Positions 1-11,389 of a DNA stretch of 64,000 nucleotides are shown piece after piece; the stretch's first letter is position 1, and each line of letters opens with the position of its first letter. The notes below the pieces were generated by a model. The model was given only the letters and a program-made list of their open reading frames with translations, was not told the DNA's origin and did not search any database. The position numbers and the translations under genes were made by a program. The DNA lies in the NCBI GenBank assembly GCA_002633005.1, contig NMRA01000170.1, positions 565,007-629,006 of the forward strand, given 5' to 3'. This stretch comes from Phoronis australis. Lineage: Eukaryota > Phoronida > Phoronidae.

Positions 1-15
1 TCTCTCTTTCTCCAG

Positions 16-112
16 GGAACAGCTGCATTTTGGCATAACCTGTACAAGAATGGGCAGGGGAACTTTGATACCCGCCACGGGGCCTGTCCTGTTTTGACAG
101 GATCTAAATGGA
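16..112 (+). CDS. P4HA: P4HA penultimate exon
   Basis: 97 bp after acceptor TCTCCAG, ending at donor GTGAGT. It carries the distal iron-binding His and the 2-oxoglutarate-binding Lys of the dioxygenase fold. Confidence 0.93.
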
Positions 113-1105
113 GTGAGTGCTGGTGGCTATACTCTATTAAGTTTCATAAATATACGTGTTTGGATCGCTCTGTACTCACAAAGTTTATCTTTATTTTGAG
201 CTATTTTTGACTAATGTCATTTTCTAATAATAAAATGTCAAAAAACTGAGCCATTATTTCAAGGAAAGAAGTCGTGACTTATATCAACTTAGGGCGTTGC
301 ATAAAAAGATGCCCACTTATGTGTAGTGATATTTAAAACACAATGTAGCGTTCACTCTCTTTGTATATTGAAGCACAAAACTGACCTAGTAATGAAAATA
401 AAACAACATATGAAAGGGCAATCAATGTTTTCACCCGTCTACAACTGTAGAAAAATTTTTAAGAACATTGTTGAGTCCTTATTTGAGACTACTGTTTCAT
501 GTGACCTGGCGATGGAGCCTTTGCTGAATGTCTGGAATATGTGGTCATTTTACATGACTTACTTTTTTCCCTGAAGTGAAAATTTATGCCAATGTGCCAT
601 ACACTTGGTATTTCGGAATAAACATCTCCGTTGACCATTGTATTCATTATTTGACTAAGATTTGTTCTTCATGTCTGGAGCCTGTTCCACAAAAATATCG
701 TAGCTTAGCAATGTTTTATTCAGAGTTCAAAGTGAAACTTGTGCAAAAACCAGTGACTACTCACAGGTCTTTGCTTGGGCTCATGACCGCTATAGTGAAA
801 CATGCCTTCCTGGATATAAAACATGTTTAGAAAACTCAACTTTTCTCTCAGAAGTTCTTTGTTTTTAAAAACTCAAAACAAAGCAAAACACCGGTAAATC
901 TATGTCAAAACACAACAGTCGCGTGAACAGTGACTCCATGATGGAGTGCTTTCAGGCAAAATTTCTTGCGGGTAATTGGGGGCTGAGCAAACGCCATTCA
1001 ATGATTTAATAATTGCTTTTTTGTGCCGTTTCAGTATCCAACAGGTGGATTCATGAGCGAGGCCAAGAGTTTACATATCCATGTTCGCTGAACCAGAATG
1101 AATAA
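16..1105 (+). CDS. P4HA: Prolyl 4-hydroxylase alpha subunit, C-terminal end (two exons, partial)
   Basis: This is the 3' end of a collagen prolyl 4-hydroxylase alpha subunit, the ER enzyme that hydroxylates proline in collagen using Fe(II), 2-oxoglutarate, O2 and ascorbate. Exon 16-112 follows a CAG acceptor and ends at A|GTGAGT. Exon 1035-1105 follows TTTCAG and ends in TAA. Joined in phase 1 they read GTAAFWHNLYKNG, then TRHGACPVLTGSKW, then ISNRWIHERGQEF and a short tail after PC. These match the end of the 2OG-Fe(II) dioxygenase domain. The His of TRHGACP is the expected distal iron ligand, and the Lys of GSKW is the expected 2-oxoglutarate carboxylate contact (family knowledge). The rest of the gene lies left of the window. 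The 922-bp intron holds a MITE copy. P4HA1 and P4HA2 orthology cannot be separated from this tail. Confidence 0.93.
130..516. mobile_element. MITE family 1, diverged copy in the last P4HA intron
   Basis: This stretch aligns by eye with 10737-11172 and 58645-59266. Shared blocks include TTTGACTAATG, the GGGCGTTGCAT(G)AAAAGAT block, and the terminal GAGTCC..ATTTGAGACT..TTTCATG. The copy is more diverged than the others and its left end is unclear. Confidence 0.6.
1035..1105 (+). CDS. P4HA: P4HA terminal coding exon with stop
   Basis: 71 bp after acceptor TTTCAG. It starts in phase 1 and reads the conserved SNRWIHERGQEF block, ending with TAA at 1103-1105. A candidate poly(A) signal AATAAA lies at 1665-1670, which would give a 3' UTR of about 580 bp. 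Confidence 0.93.
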
Positions 1106-3737
1106 TGCAAAACTTTTAAACATACAACTCGGAAGTAGGGCTACTTTTTGTTTCAATAGACGAGCTGTGAATGTAATTTTATTAAAATATTGAACTACGG
1201 GTAGTCAGTTTTGAAAATGACTCAAACAAATGCGAATTTCTATTCTACTTAAAGTGCTTAAAACCACCATATACCTTGTTTTGGCAAGTGACTGGTAGAT
1301 TGTCAGCATTACTGCATATCACAACCATGTATTCATTATCCAAAAACAAGAAAAAAAAGATATTGAAGGTGTGCTCCATGTACCTGGTTGTGACTATGAA
1401 CTTACTCAGCGCCATTGTGTCAGGTCCACCAAAACGCAAGTTTCTGGGTCAAACTTCTACCATATCTTTGCTTCTCTGATGTCTCGTGGAAAAATGAAGA
1501 TCCAGAGGGTGTGTAAATACCGAGTTTAATTACCACCATGAACACAATTCGCTATTCCTTATTCCATAAGGCACTCAATATCAGAGGACTTTTCACACTA
1601 AACACAATGGAGGATGACTAGTGCTGTGATTGGTTGTCCCGATTGTTCGTAGTATGTATCGACCAATAAATGCTCCTAAATGGAGTTCAGCTAATTAGCA
1701 TATTGTCAGGTGATGTTTGCAGTGTTCTGATTTGACAGTCCACTTGTATGGTTCTTTTTGATGTTTTTGATATGGAATTGATGGTTTTAAGCACTGTAAA
1801 AAATGAAAGTGTGACAAATCGAAGCAGCAGTCATGTCTTGCGTTGCCTTAAATGAACTTCTGGTTGAAAAGTGTCTTGTGAGTTGGGGCAAGATTACACT
1901 GGCGTTATGCGCCATGTTAATGTTTTGCTGGTAAGTTGCTGATCTTCAAGTTAAGATTCAAATATGGATTTTTGTAATGGTAATTGGTGATGTTATTTCC
2001 GTAGCATAATCTAAGATATTTTGGTCTGCATATTATTTCTCAAATGACTTCGGTATATTTAATGCATGTTCGGAGCTCATGCTACTTCCTATTTCCTGTG
2101 GAACTGCACCACATGAGAAACACCCAGTCTAAGATAAGGGCAAAGCAAGGTCTAACCGCTTGCACCTATAAGCGAAGCTTTGAGCATGTATCTAAATATG
2201 GACATATATTTTAGGGTATTTAGGTTATAACTCTTCTTGGCCTATTACCTCTCTGCATTATTGTTGCTAATGTCAGAAGTGAATAGCAACACTTTTGTTT
2301 CATCCTGTAATTGTTATGTCATGTCACCAACTGTTGCGGGGTATGTTCTATCTGGCATTAAAGGTGTAGATCGTGGATTGTGTTGGTAATTATTTTGTAA
2401 TGTTTCGAGCATTCTATATGTCGTCATATTCTGGTAGAAATCCCATTCAGATACCTAGAAACGATGTTTAGAAGTAAAAAAGTAAATATGCGTTTCTTTA
2501 ACATGAGCACGAAATGCGCAGGCCATTTATTTCGCTCAAAGCGTGACGTTTGTTGTATGTGGCTGATACAAGCATTAATTTTTCTCAATCTTGACTTCCT
2601 CACGTTACACATACATCGCTTCACAAAGTATGAATCTTGGCGTCTATGGGACGAGCTTCTTCCCGTAGTTGTACAACTTTCCAACTTCAGCTGGCGTCAA
2701 AGAACAACTGTAAATGTGGATCTGAAATTTAAAAAAATCAGACGTTTGCATTCAGTCGGTTGTTGGCTTACAAGTAAATCAATGTTTTTTTATCTAAAAC
2801 CGAGATTTGTGAGACCTCATTATGCCTTTAAAGGCAGTTACATCTCATATTTTCTTAAAATAAGAATAGTTTTACTACTCTGGTACCAGCGGTGTATGTA
2901 CAGATCTATTACCTTAATTGGGGCGCTGAAAATAAATAATCTAAATCCCACTTATAATATACCACTGTTACCAACGAATACGAGTTCATGTGCATGAAGT
3001 GAACGCATTGGACGTTATTGCGGCTATACGTGCCTCCGGAATTTTGATGACGTCAATGTCCACTCTGTTTTGGCGAATACAAAAAAGCATTCAAATACTA
3101 ACAGCATTATCCACAAGCTTAATTTTAACGCTATCTAGAACTAGCCACCTTTTTTTCTAACCCAATGCGTGATGCTCGATACGAAGTTCATGAATAAATG
3201 GATTCTCCTCTTCAGGGAAGGTAGGAAACCGAATTCAACACTTCTCGAAATTACCGACAGTCTTTTGGTGGAGAAGCAAACAACTGTATGTTGTGCATCC
3301 ATTGATATTTTTCCTGTGTGTCAGTTCTGAGCACTCAGCAAAATATTCGATTGCAGAATGCAAAATAGCGTGAGTAGCTCGATATGCTACAGGGATAATA
3401 AGGACACCAGTAAACTACATCATTCAGAATAACTAGGGTATTTTAGTGACTTCAAACTTCTCCTCAGAACTGAACGTGGTTTGCGCATGTGGAATTGTCA
3501 GTCATACAGCCAATCATTCTTCAGTGTGAAACTCGACTTGCCACACTGAGTGAACTCCGCTCATACGAATAGAACCGCATTAAAGGACATATTTGATTCT
3601 ACAAAATACTCTAGGTGTTCCGTATGAAAACAACTATGATTAGTAAGTGAATGAGGATGTGCCGAATTGCGGATAAATACCGAAAATATCATGCAACTGA
3701 GACCATCTCCTCGAGACTTCGAGGTGAATCACTAGAT
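1106..3737. other. Intergenic region, P4HA 3' UTR then no recognised gene
   Basis: The left part probably contains the P4HA 3' UTR. The rest shows no splice-supported or family-recognisable coding sequence. A 177-codon plus-strand ORF at 2464-2997 is open but resembles no family I know. Confidence 0.5.
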
Positions 3738-3950
3738 TTATTCTAACTTAATTAGCCTACTTACGTCGAACATATATCCTGAGAATCCTCCCTTTCCACA
3801 AAAGTTGTATCCGAACGAGAATGGGGCATGTTTTCGAAGATCAGGCGGCACGGCCTTGCACATTAGACTTTTGCCGGCTCCGTTCACGTACAAGGTCATT
3901 GTCTCGCCATCGTATGTCAAAACCACCTGATACCATTTTCCAGCTTCAAT
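3738..3950 (-). CDS. CBM14/LamG gene last visible exon: LamG-like domain, C-terminal half
   Basis: After ATTTTAG it reads IEAGKWYQVVLTYDGETMTL, then YVNG and FSGYMFD, a LamG C-terminal half. A good donor GAC|GTAAGT lies at 3765/3764. If it is not used, the frame continues through VSRLIKLE to TAA at 3738-3740, overlapping an AATAAA. I found no further LamG exon to the left, so the read-through end is plausible. Confidence 0.75.
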   Translation of the reverse strand: MEAGKWYQVVLTYDGETMTLYVNGAGKSLMCKAVPPDLRKHAPFSFGYNFCGKGGFSGYMFDVSRLIKLE

Positions 3951-6900
3951 CTAAAATCGTCATGAGTAATTTTTGCTTACGTGAAACCATTCAAATGAGA
4001 ACAAATGCTGGGTGAATTTTTGCTGGTCAGACAAGTTATTTAAAAGGATATCAAACTCGGTTTTGGTCTACTAAAAGATATTAAAAACGACTTTCCCATC
4101 CTATTCCCTGAAAAATAATGCTCTTTAACCCTCGAAAACCCTTAAAAGCTTGGAGGGAACTTTTAAAACTCCTTTCGAAGTCTGCTAAACGGGCAAGTGT
4201 GGCCTACACCTTTAGTGAATTACAAAGCAACTGTGGAGAAAGACCATCCACCAAGAATCATAATATCCAATCTGTGACATGGAGAGTACACGTTTTTAGT
4301 TGATTCCTGCTTTTAACTTGGAAGATTGGTGCCAATGACGTATTAGCAGGTAACAGAACAAGGATAGACTGAAACCATCAAAACAGGTTTCACAATCCAT
4401 TAAATACGTAAACGATTTCCTGGTAGTTTTCAAATCTGCATTTCGTGTGTGCGCTTGGGCGACAAAAACGAATGCTCTATACGGGAAATGTAGATGAGTG
4501 CCAATTATGTAACATTGAACGGAACACCATTGCGTTTCAAAGAGTAGCGTCTTTACCACTTACCGGTATAGAAACTTTGGTGTTCATGCCACAGACAGCC
4601 GCGTTGACGGACTTGTTGTCGTACCATATATTAACTGTACCGTCTCCTGCAAAGAAGACAAATAAACCCTGTGTTATTGAATTCAATTTTCACACTTAGC
4701 ATCGACTTTAGCGATGGAAATGTCCGACTATCAAGCTGTATGTGTTGCTATAGTTTTAAAACATCATGGTGACTAATTTTGGAAGTGGGCAGATTTTAAT
4801 GACAGTTCATTTCGAGACTAAACTCTTGTACGAAACATTGACACCAGCAACTGGCGTGACAAACAAAAATAAGATTTATGTGATTCTATATTTTCTGAAT
4901 CTCTAGCAGTTTGAGCTGAGTATTGGCCACGAGAGACCACGAACTGCGACATTTTCTAGAAGATGTGCAAAGTACTCTCAGAACGCCACTGCATAACGTG
5001 CACTTGTGTTAGCCTTCTGCTAACACATTTTTGACATTCCGTATGTTTATTGGGGTATCCTAGCAAAGTTTTAGCAACACGCGAGAGCGTCAATTCACGC
5101 TCATTAGATACAACATTCTTTATTTTCCTAGTTACCTTATTGTGCAGATATACAAACGCAAGCCAGTGCAATGGATGTCCCACGATTGCAATTTCACGCA
5201 CAACGTCTCAACCAAAAGACCAACCAAAACAAAATCTTTATTGAGTAACAAAGCCGCGAAAAGAGAATATCAAGAAAAATTTTAATCGTTCATCTAGAAT
5301 TCAGCGTAAGAATGATACGATTAATTGAAAAGTGTGTTTCCCCAGATACAAATGAAGTTCCAAGTGTCAGCCAATCAAAAGTGGCCAAGACGTTTATTGT
5401 TCAAAAAGAAGAAACAATTTCACCGATTGGTCGTTCGTCGTGAACGGTCACAGCGAAGGTAAGAAATCCAAACTTCAAAGTTTACCTCTGTATCATATTA
5501 AGCCGGCTCGAAAAAAATATTTTCTGTTAGAAAAGACGTCAAGGAATGAATTTTTCAGGAAATCCGTATTTCTGTATTTTTGTATGTAGTATTGTACAAG
5601 ATAACGCGTAATTGCGTCGCCGCAAGAAAATGGCAAACGGGTGGACGTAGCACCAGCTTTGAAAATACGCTAGTACCTGCAGTGGTAGAAATGTGTGTTT
5701 GCTGCGGGTGAGAGCATAATGAATAGAGCACCAATGTAAGCAGGTGTAGTTCGTAGCATTTTGACTTTAAGACAGAGGATGAGTTTCGTCAGACAAAATA
5801 TATCACTTAAATATGAACATGTGAAACTTCCAGTCCTATTTGTGTTTGCCTTATTTTAATTTTACTTCTAACTTTTTTAAAGTCGGTGGGGTTTCCGCGG
5901 AATCCTCATTGCCTATGGCGGTAGTTGAGTGAGTACCCATAATGCATGAGTCAGCTGTCACTCAATTTGACAGCCATTTCAGGTGGTGGTGGAACAACAA
6001 AAATAAAAATAACGTAGAAAATCAAATTCAGTAAAGTTTCAGAATACTTGGAGTTGTGTTGAATAATCATTATAAGGGTTTAAGTTTTTCATGAGTAACG
6101 TGCGTTAAAACGCCGTCTTATGAAGTTTTTAACCAATATGAAGTAGACAGAGTACCTTTACTAAGGCCTTTCGCGGTGACGTAGACGAACGTCAGGTAAT
6201 AAGCCTAACCGTTAATTACTTTTGGCAATTTACGAGGGACGCTATTGACATTTTTAGTGTGTGAACGTTCAAGATTGGCTTTAGACTGAAACAGCATTCT
6301 GAGTAGCCATATACATTCTGCTCTCCAGGCATCTTTCAACTTTCTTATAGTAACACATCAAAGATACACGTCTGACCTGTGCAATCGCCATTGGACACAA
6401 TTCCCGAAAACAAGTTGGCTCTACTGGGATCTAGTTTGAACCAAACGCTTATGGTGAACCCGCTTGAGAAGTCGTAGTTGTTGAATCTGGGTATTTCGAG
6501 TGTATCGGTTATCTTCGCTTCAAACTTAGCGGCATGGACAGCCGAGTCAATGTAAACCGTCCCGGGATTGATGTAGTTGTTTTTCTCATCTCGAAAGTCG
6601 CTCATCAACTTAGCGTGAAGCAAAAGACATCCTAAAATTGAGAATATATTTTTCATGAGCTTTGTAGTTGACAAGATTATTGAAAAGACCTAGACAGTGT
6701 AGATTCAGGTATTTAAAAGCAACAGATAACGTAATTCGTTCTTTAGGTCGTTTAGCTTGCACGATCAGACATCATTGGTCTTCGGCTTGAAATGCCCTGA
6801 TGGTTTGCGTAATGTCTCTTTCTAGGTCAGAACGTATCCTTACTAAGAATGAAATATGCTGTTTTTTCTTACTGTGGTCAGGTCTAGCTGTTGTTGTCGT

Positions 6901-9900
6901 GGTCTTGGGTGTGGTGACCGCTGGTGTCGTTTTGCTGGCGCACGTGCACGTGGTGAGGTCAAAGGTATCAGGCGCGCAAGAATATGAAGCAATTCTTTTT
7001 CCGTTGGGGGCGAGGAGATAGTATACGCTGGGGTTATTAGGATCCTGCTCGTAAGTTAAACCGTAGCGTTTACAGGTTGCTGTAATATAAAATAGATTAG
7101 ATACAATATCTATGATATGTACAATATAGATTCTTTGTTACTACTTAAACGGAGGACAACATGCACCCCAAGAAAATAAATGGATAGTTCACTTTCATAT
7201 AATATTTTCTGTAAGGTCTCCGTGAAAATTGGAAGCAACCCTTCATTAACGCAAACGTGGTTAAAAACACGATTGCACTTCACAGTCTGTACAATTTCCG
7301 ATCTCTCGGTGTGCCGTTGTAAATCAAATTGTCAACAGACATAACAAACTAAAAATAAACACTGGGATGATTCTATGGTGAAGTTTGACAATGCAAAAAC
7401 GGACTCAATTTTATCAATATTGAACCAATTTAACGATTTCCATTACAAGTTGAATATTTATATTCGGACATTTGGACTTCCTCGAAGTTATCTAAAGATT
7501 TTGAAAATAAACAAAAAAGTAAGCAAGGAATGCACGTTGCCATTTCTCCGTAGTCCTACAAAATGATGTGAAAAACGTCAAGCTTTCAGAGTAACAGCTG
7601 ATTGCGAAATTTGTAATCAAACAAGAATTTGTTTTAATGCCGAAGGATAAACTCTTTTTACTGAGTATCTGGAAGTGAAAATGTGGAAATCAGACAACGC
7701 TGATAATTTCAGTACAAGAAAAAATGGCGATAACCCAGAATGGTAATCTAATTTATTGTAGCATGTCTGTTGTTACAGTTTGCTAGCAGGATAATCATGC
7801 TTGTGATTTTCGTTTGTTAAGGTATTGTACAACTTACGCCCCAATGGCTGCCGAGTGGTAGTAGTGGATGGAGTTGTCGTCTTGCGCGTGGTGAGTGTTG
7901 GTGTCGTTGTCTTGAGCGTGGTGACTGTTGGCGTCGTTGTCTTGCGCGTGGTGACTGTTGGTGTCGTTTTCACAGGGCAACTACACGTGACGAGGTTAAA
8001 GATATCGGGAGCGCATGAGTATGTGATATGCCTGTTTCCACCGACGAGTAAATAGTATGTGCTTAGGTTGACAGGGTCCCGTTCGTAATACCAGCCACTG
8101 GAGTGCCTACACGTTGCTGAAATGATTCGTACATGTTAATTGTTCAAAAGACTTGCTTGATTTTTCCAACGGCGTAAATGATAAATGAACCGTTTCAAAT
8201 GTGAGATGTGGTCTAGTTCGTAATTTAAACCATAAGTTTACTTCACAACTAAAATGTAAACAGTAAAATGAAATGCATGCTTGAAAAGTTGGCCGGTGTT
8301 TCAAAACAGTACCAAATACTAGACATTACAAATATCATCATAATATACACACTATACTACCCTGACGAAGGGCCCTGGACGGGCTCGAAAGCAAAGTCTG
8401 CAAACACAAACAGGTCTCCGATAAGTAGCTACCATGTCAACTATACTATGTACCAGCGCCAGCTATGAAGTTTCATTATGTCAAGTTTCAAGCTATTTCT
8501 GTCAGACGAGAGAAGAATGTAAAGAAACTCAGCCGGCTATCTACCTGAGCGAGTTCAGCATTTCTAGATATGTTTAACTTAAGTCAACTCCTCACGGGTG
8601 TCTTCCTTTTCTTTCCAAATAATTACTCTGGAGAGATTGCACTTCCAATGTGCTTCCAGTCTTCGCGTCTTTTTTCACAAACTTTTGGGTAACAGCCCTA
8701 CACTTTTAACCCGTCGGCTTTGAGCAGCTCTACGCTGCCATCCACTGAACGCATCCTTAATATATATTTAACTTTCAATTGTATTCTATAGCAATGATTA
8801 ACTTACGCCCCGAAGGTGTTCGAGTCGTGGTGGATGATGGTGTTGTCGTCTTGTACGTGGTGGTTGATGGTGTCGTTGTCTTGCGCGTGGTGACTGTTGG
8901 TGTCGTTGTCTTGCGCGTGGTGACTGTTGGTGTCGTTTTTACAGGGCAACTACACGTGACCAGGTTAAAGATATAGGGAGCGCATGAGTATGTGATATGC
9001 CTGTTTCCACCGACGAGTAAATAGTATGTACTGGGGTTGACAGGGTCCCGTTCGTAATACCAGCCACTGTAGTGCCTACACGTAGCTGTAATGATGCGTA
9101 CATATATATTGTTTAAAGGACTTACTTGATTTTTCCAACGGCGTAAATGGTAAATGAACCGTTTCAAATGTGAGATGTGGTCTAATATGTATTTTAAAAC
9201 ATAAGTTTACTGTACAGCTAAAATGTAATCAGTAAAATGTAATGCATGCTTGAAAATTTAGCCGGTGTTTCAAAGCAGTACCAAATACTAGATATTATAA
9301 ATATCATCTTAATATACACACTATAATTTCCTGACGAAGGGCATTGGACGGGTTCGAAAGCAAAGTCTGCAAACAAAAACAGGTCTCCGATAAGTAGCTA
9401 CCGTGACTGTCCTCTTTGCTATGTAACGGCGCCAGCTATGAAGTTTCATTCTGTTAAATTTCAACTATTTCTGGCAAACGAGATAACAATGCAAAGAAAC
9501 TCAGCCGGCTATCTACCTGAGCGAGTTCAGCATTTCTAGAAATGTTTAACTTAAGTCATCTCACACGGCTGTTTACCTTTTGTTTCCAAATTCTTGTTCT
9601 AGAGAGATTGCACTTCCAATGTGCTTCTATTCTTCGCACCTTTTTACACAAACTCTTGGGTAACAGCCCCACACTTTTTACCTACCGGCTTTGAGCAGCT
9701 CTTCACGGCCATTCACTGAACGCATCCTAATATATATTTAACTTTCAATTGTTTTCTATAGCAATGATTAACTTACGCCCCGAAGGTGTTCGAGTCGTGG
9801 TGGATGATGGTGTTGTCGTCTTGTATGTGGTGGTTGATGGTGTCGTTGTCTTACGCGTGGTGACTGTTGGTGTCGTTGTCTTGCGCGTGGTGACTGTTGA

Positions 9901-11338
9901 TGTCGTTTTCACTGGGCAACTACACGTGACCAGGTTAAAGATATCGGGAGCGCATGAGAATGTGCTATGCCTGTTTCCACCGACGAGTAAATAGTATGTG
10001 CTTTGGTTGACAGGGTCCCGTTCGTAATACCAGCCACTGGAGTGCCTACACGTCGCTGAAACGATGCACATGTTGTTTAATAGCTGACTTGATTTTTGCA
10101 ACGCCGTAAATGGTACAACAGCTGTTACCTATGAATGATCGGGCGTAGTTCATACTTTCAACTATAGGTGTAGTCCACAAGTTATGTAGTAAACAGTAAA
10201 ACGTGACACGTGCTTGAAAGCTAGCCTGTGTTTTAAAATAGTGCAAACAAATTAGCGACCATAGGCAGTTCCAAATACTAAATATTCTAAATAAGTCGCT
10301 ATAATACTCAGATAAAAACCATTGTCTTGTGTTTTATTGTTAGACCTGTTAGTCTGTGGGTCGATGGCCTTGGGCATGAAATGGTCATTTGTTGTAAAAA
10401 TGAAACATACAACTCATTCAAAAAGGTGTTTGTTAACATTAGTTAAGTTACTTAATGAATTTTGTGTTCGTTAATTTTAAAAAGAAACAGATCATAAGTC
10501 GGTTGTTCAATGTTGATGATCGTTCTGCACAGACAAAATGATATTACTTCTAGTAGAAGACGGGTCTCCGTGAAGCTCGTTTCTAACAAGTTGGTGTGCA
10601 TTCTGTAGGCCTAAAAATTTCGCGAATAAAGCTGGTGCTATCACGTGCTTCGATAGTATTGCATAGCTATATCTCGCGAAGTGTCACATGGACTTTCGTT
10701 TTGCCGAGTTTCTTACGTCTATGCAACGCAGAGCCCAGTGCCCGATTGCATGAAACAGTCCCAAACAGGGACTCAACTAAGTTCCCTAAATCTTTTTCGT
10801 ATTTGTTTCGTTCTTTAGGCACAGATGTAATATTTTTTCTATAATTGTGTCTTAGTTATGAGCTCTTATTTGACTAATGGAATTTTCTAATAATATAACT
10901 AAAAACTGAGCCCTTAATTCGATCAAAATAGTTAGGAACTTAGTCCTTAAATTGGGGGCGTTGCATGAAAAGATCCCTACTTATTTTCAATAATATTGAG
11001 AATTCAATCTAGAGTTCACTCTCGATTTTATCAAAGCCAAAAATTGGCATAGTAATGATACTCAAACTGCCTAAGATAGGACAATCAGTGTTTTCACAAA
11101 CCCGCAAATACGCAGTGGACTTAGGGAACTTAGCTGAGTCCCTATTTGGGACTGTTTCATGCAACCAGGCACAGGTCACTTGTCCACTTGTGATCTTGAA
11201 GTGGCAATCTTTTATTGTTTGTCACCTTAATTTTGACTGATAAACGACAGGTTTTTTTGTAAAATAATGAACCTTAGTCTCTAACAGAGCTTAGGTCTGC
11301 AGCACTTCTGATCATAAAATTAATAAATCTCTGGGCTT

Positions 11339-11389
<51 letters not shown>

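Larger units (their letters stand above)
7838..10055 (-). repeat. Tandem amplification of a ~970-bp exon-intron unit (three copies)
   Basis: Exons at 9777-10055, 8807-9085 and 7838-8116 are each 279 bp and start 970 and 969 bp apart. Introns are also similar, for example the AACGGCGTAAATG block near 8170 and 9137, and the CAGGTCTCCGATAAGTAGC block near 8410 and 9380. Confidence 0.92.

Noticed and set aside
7825-9994. Plus-strand ORFs of Val-rich repeats opposite the chitin-binding exons
   Set aside because: They are the antisense of Thr-rich coding repeats (ACC/ACA/ACG read backwards as GGT/TGT/CGT). The minus strand has the splice sites and the domain matches.
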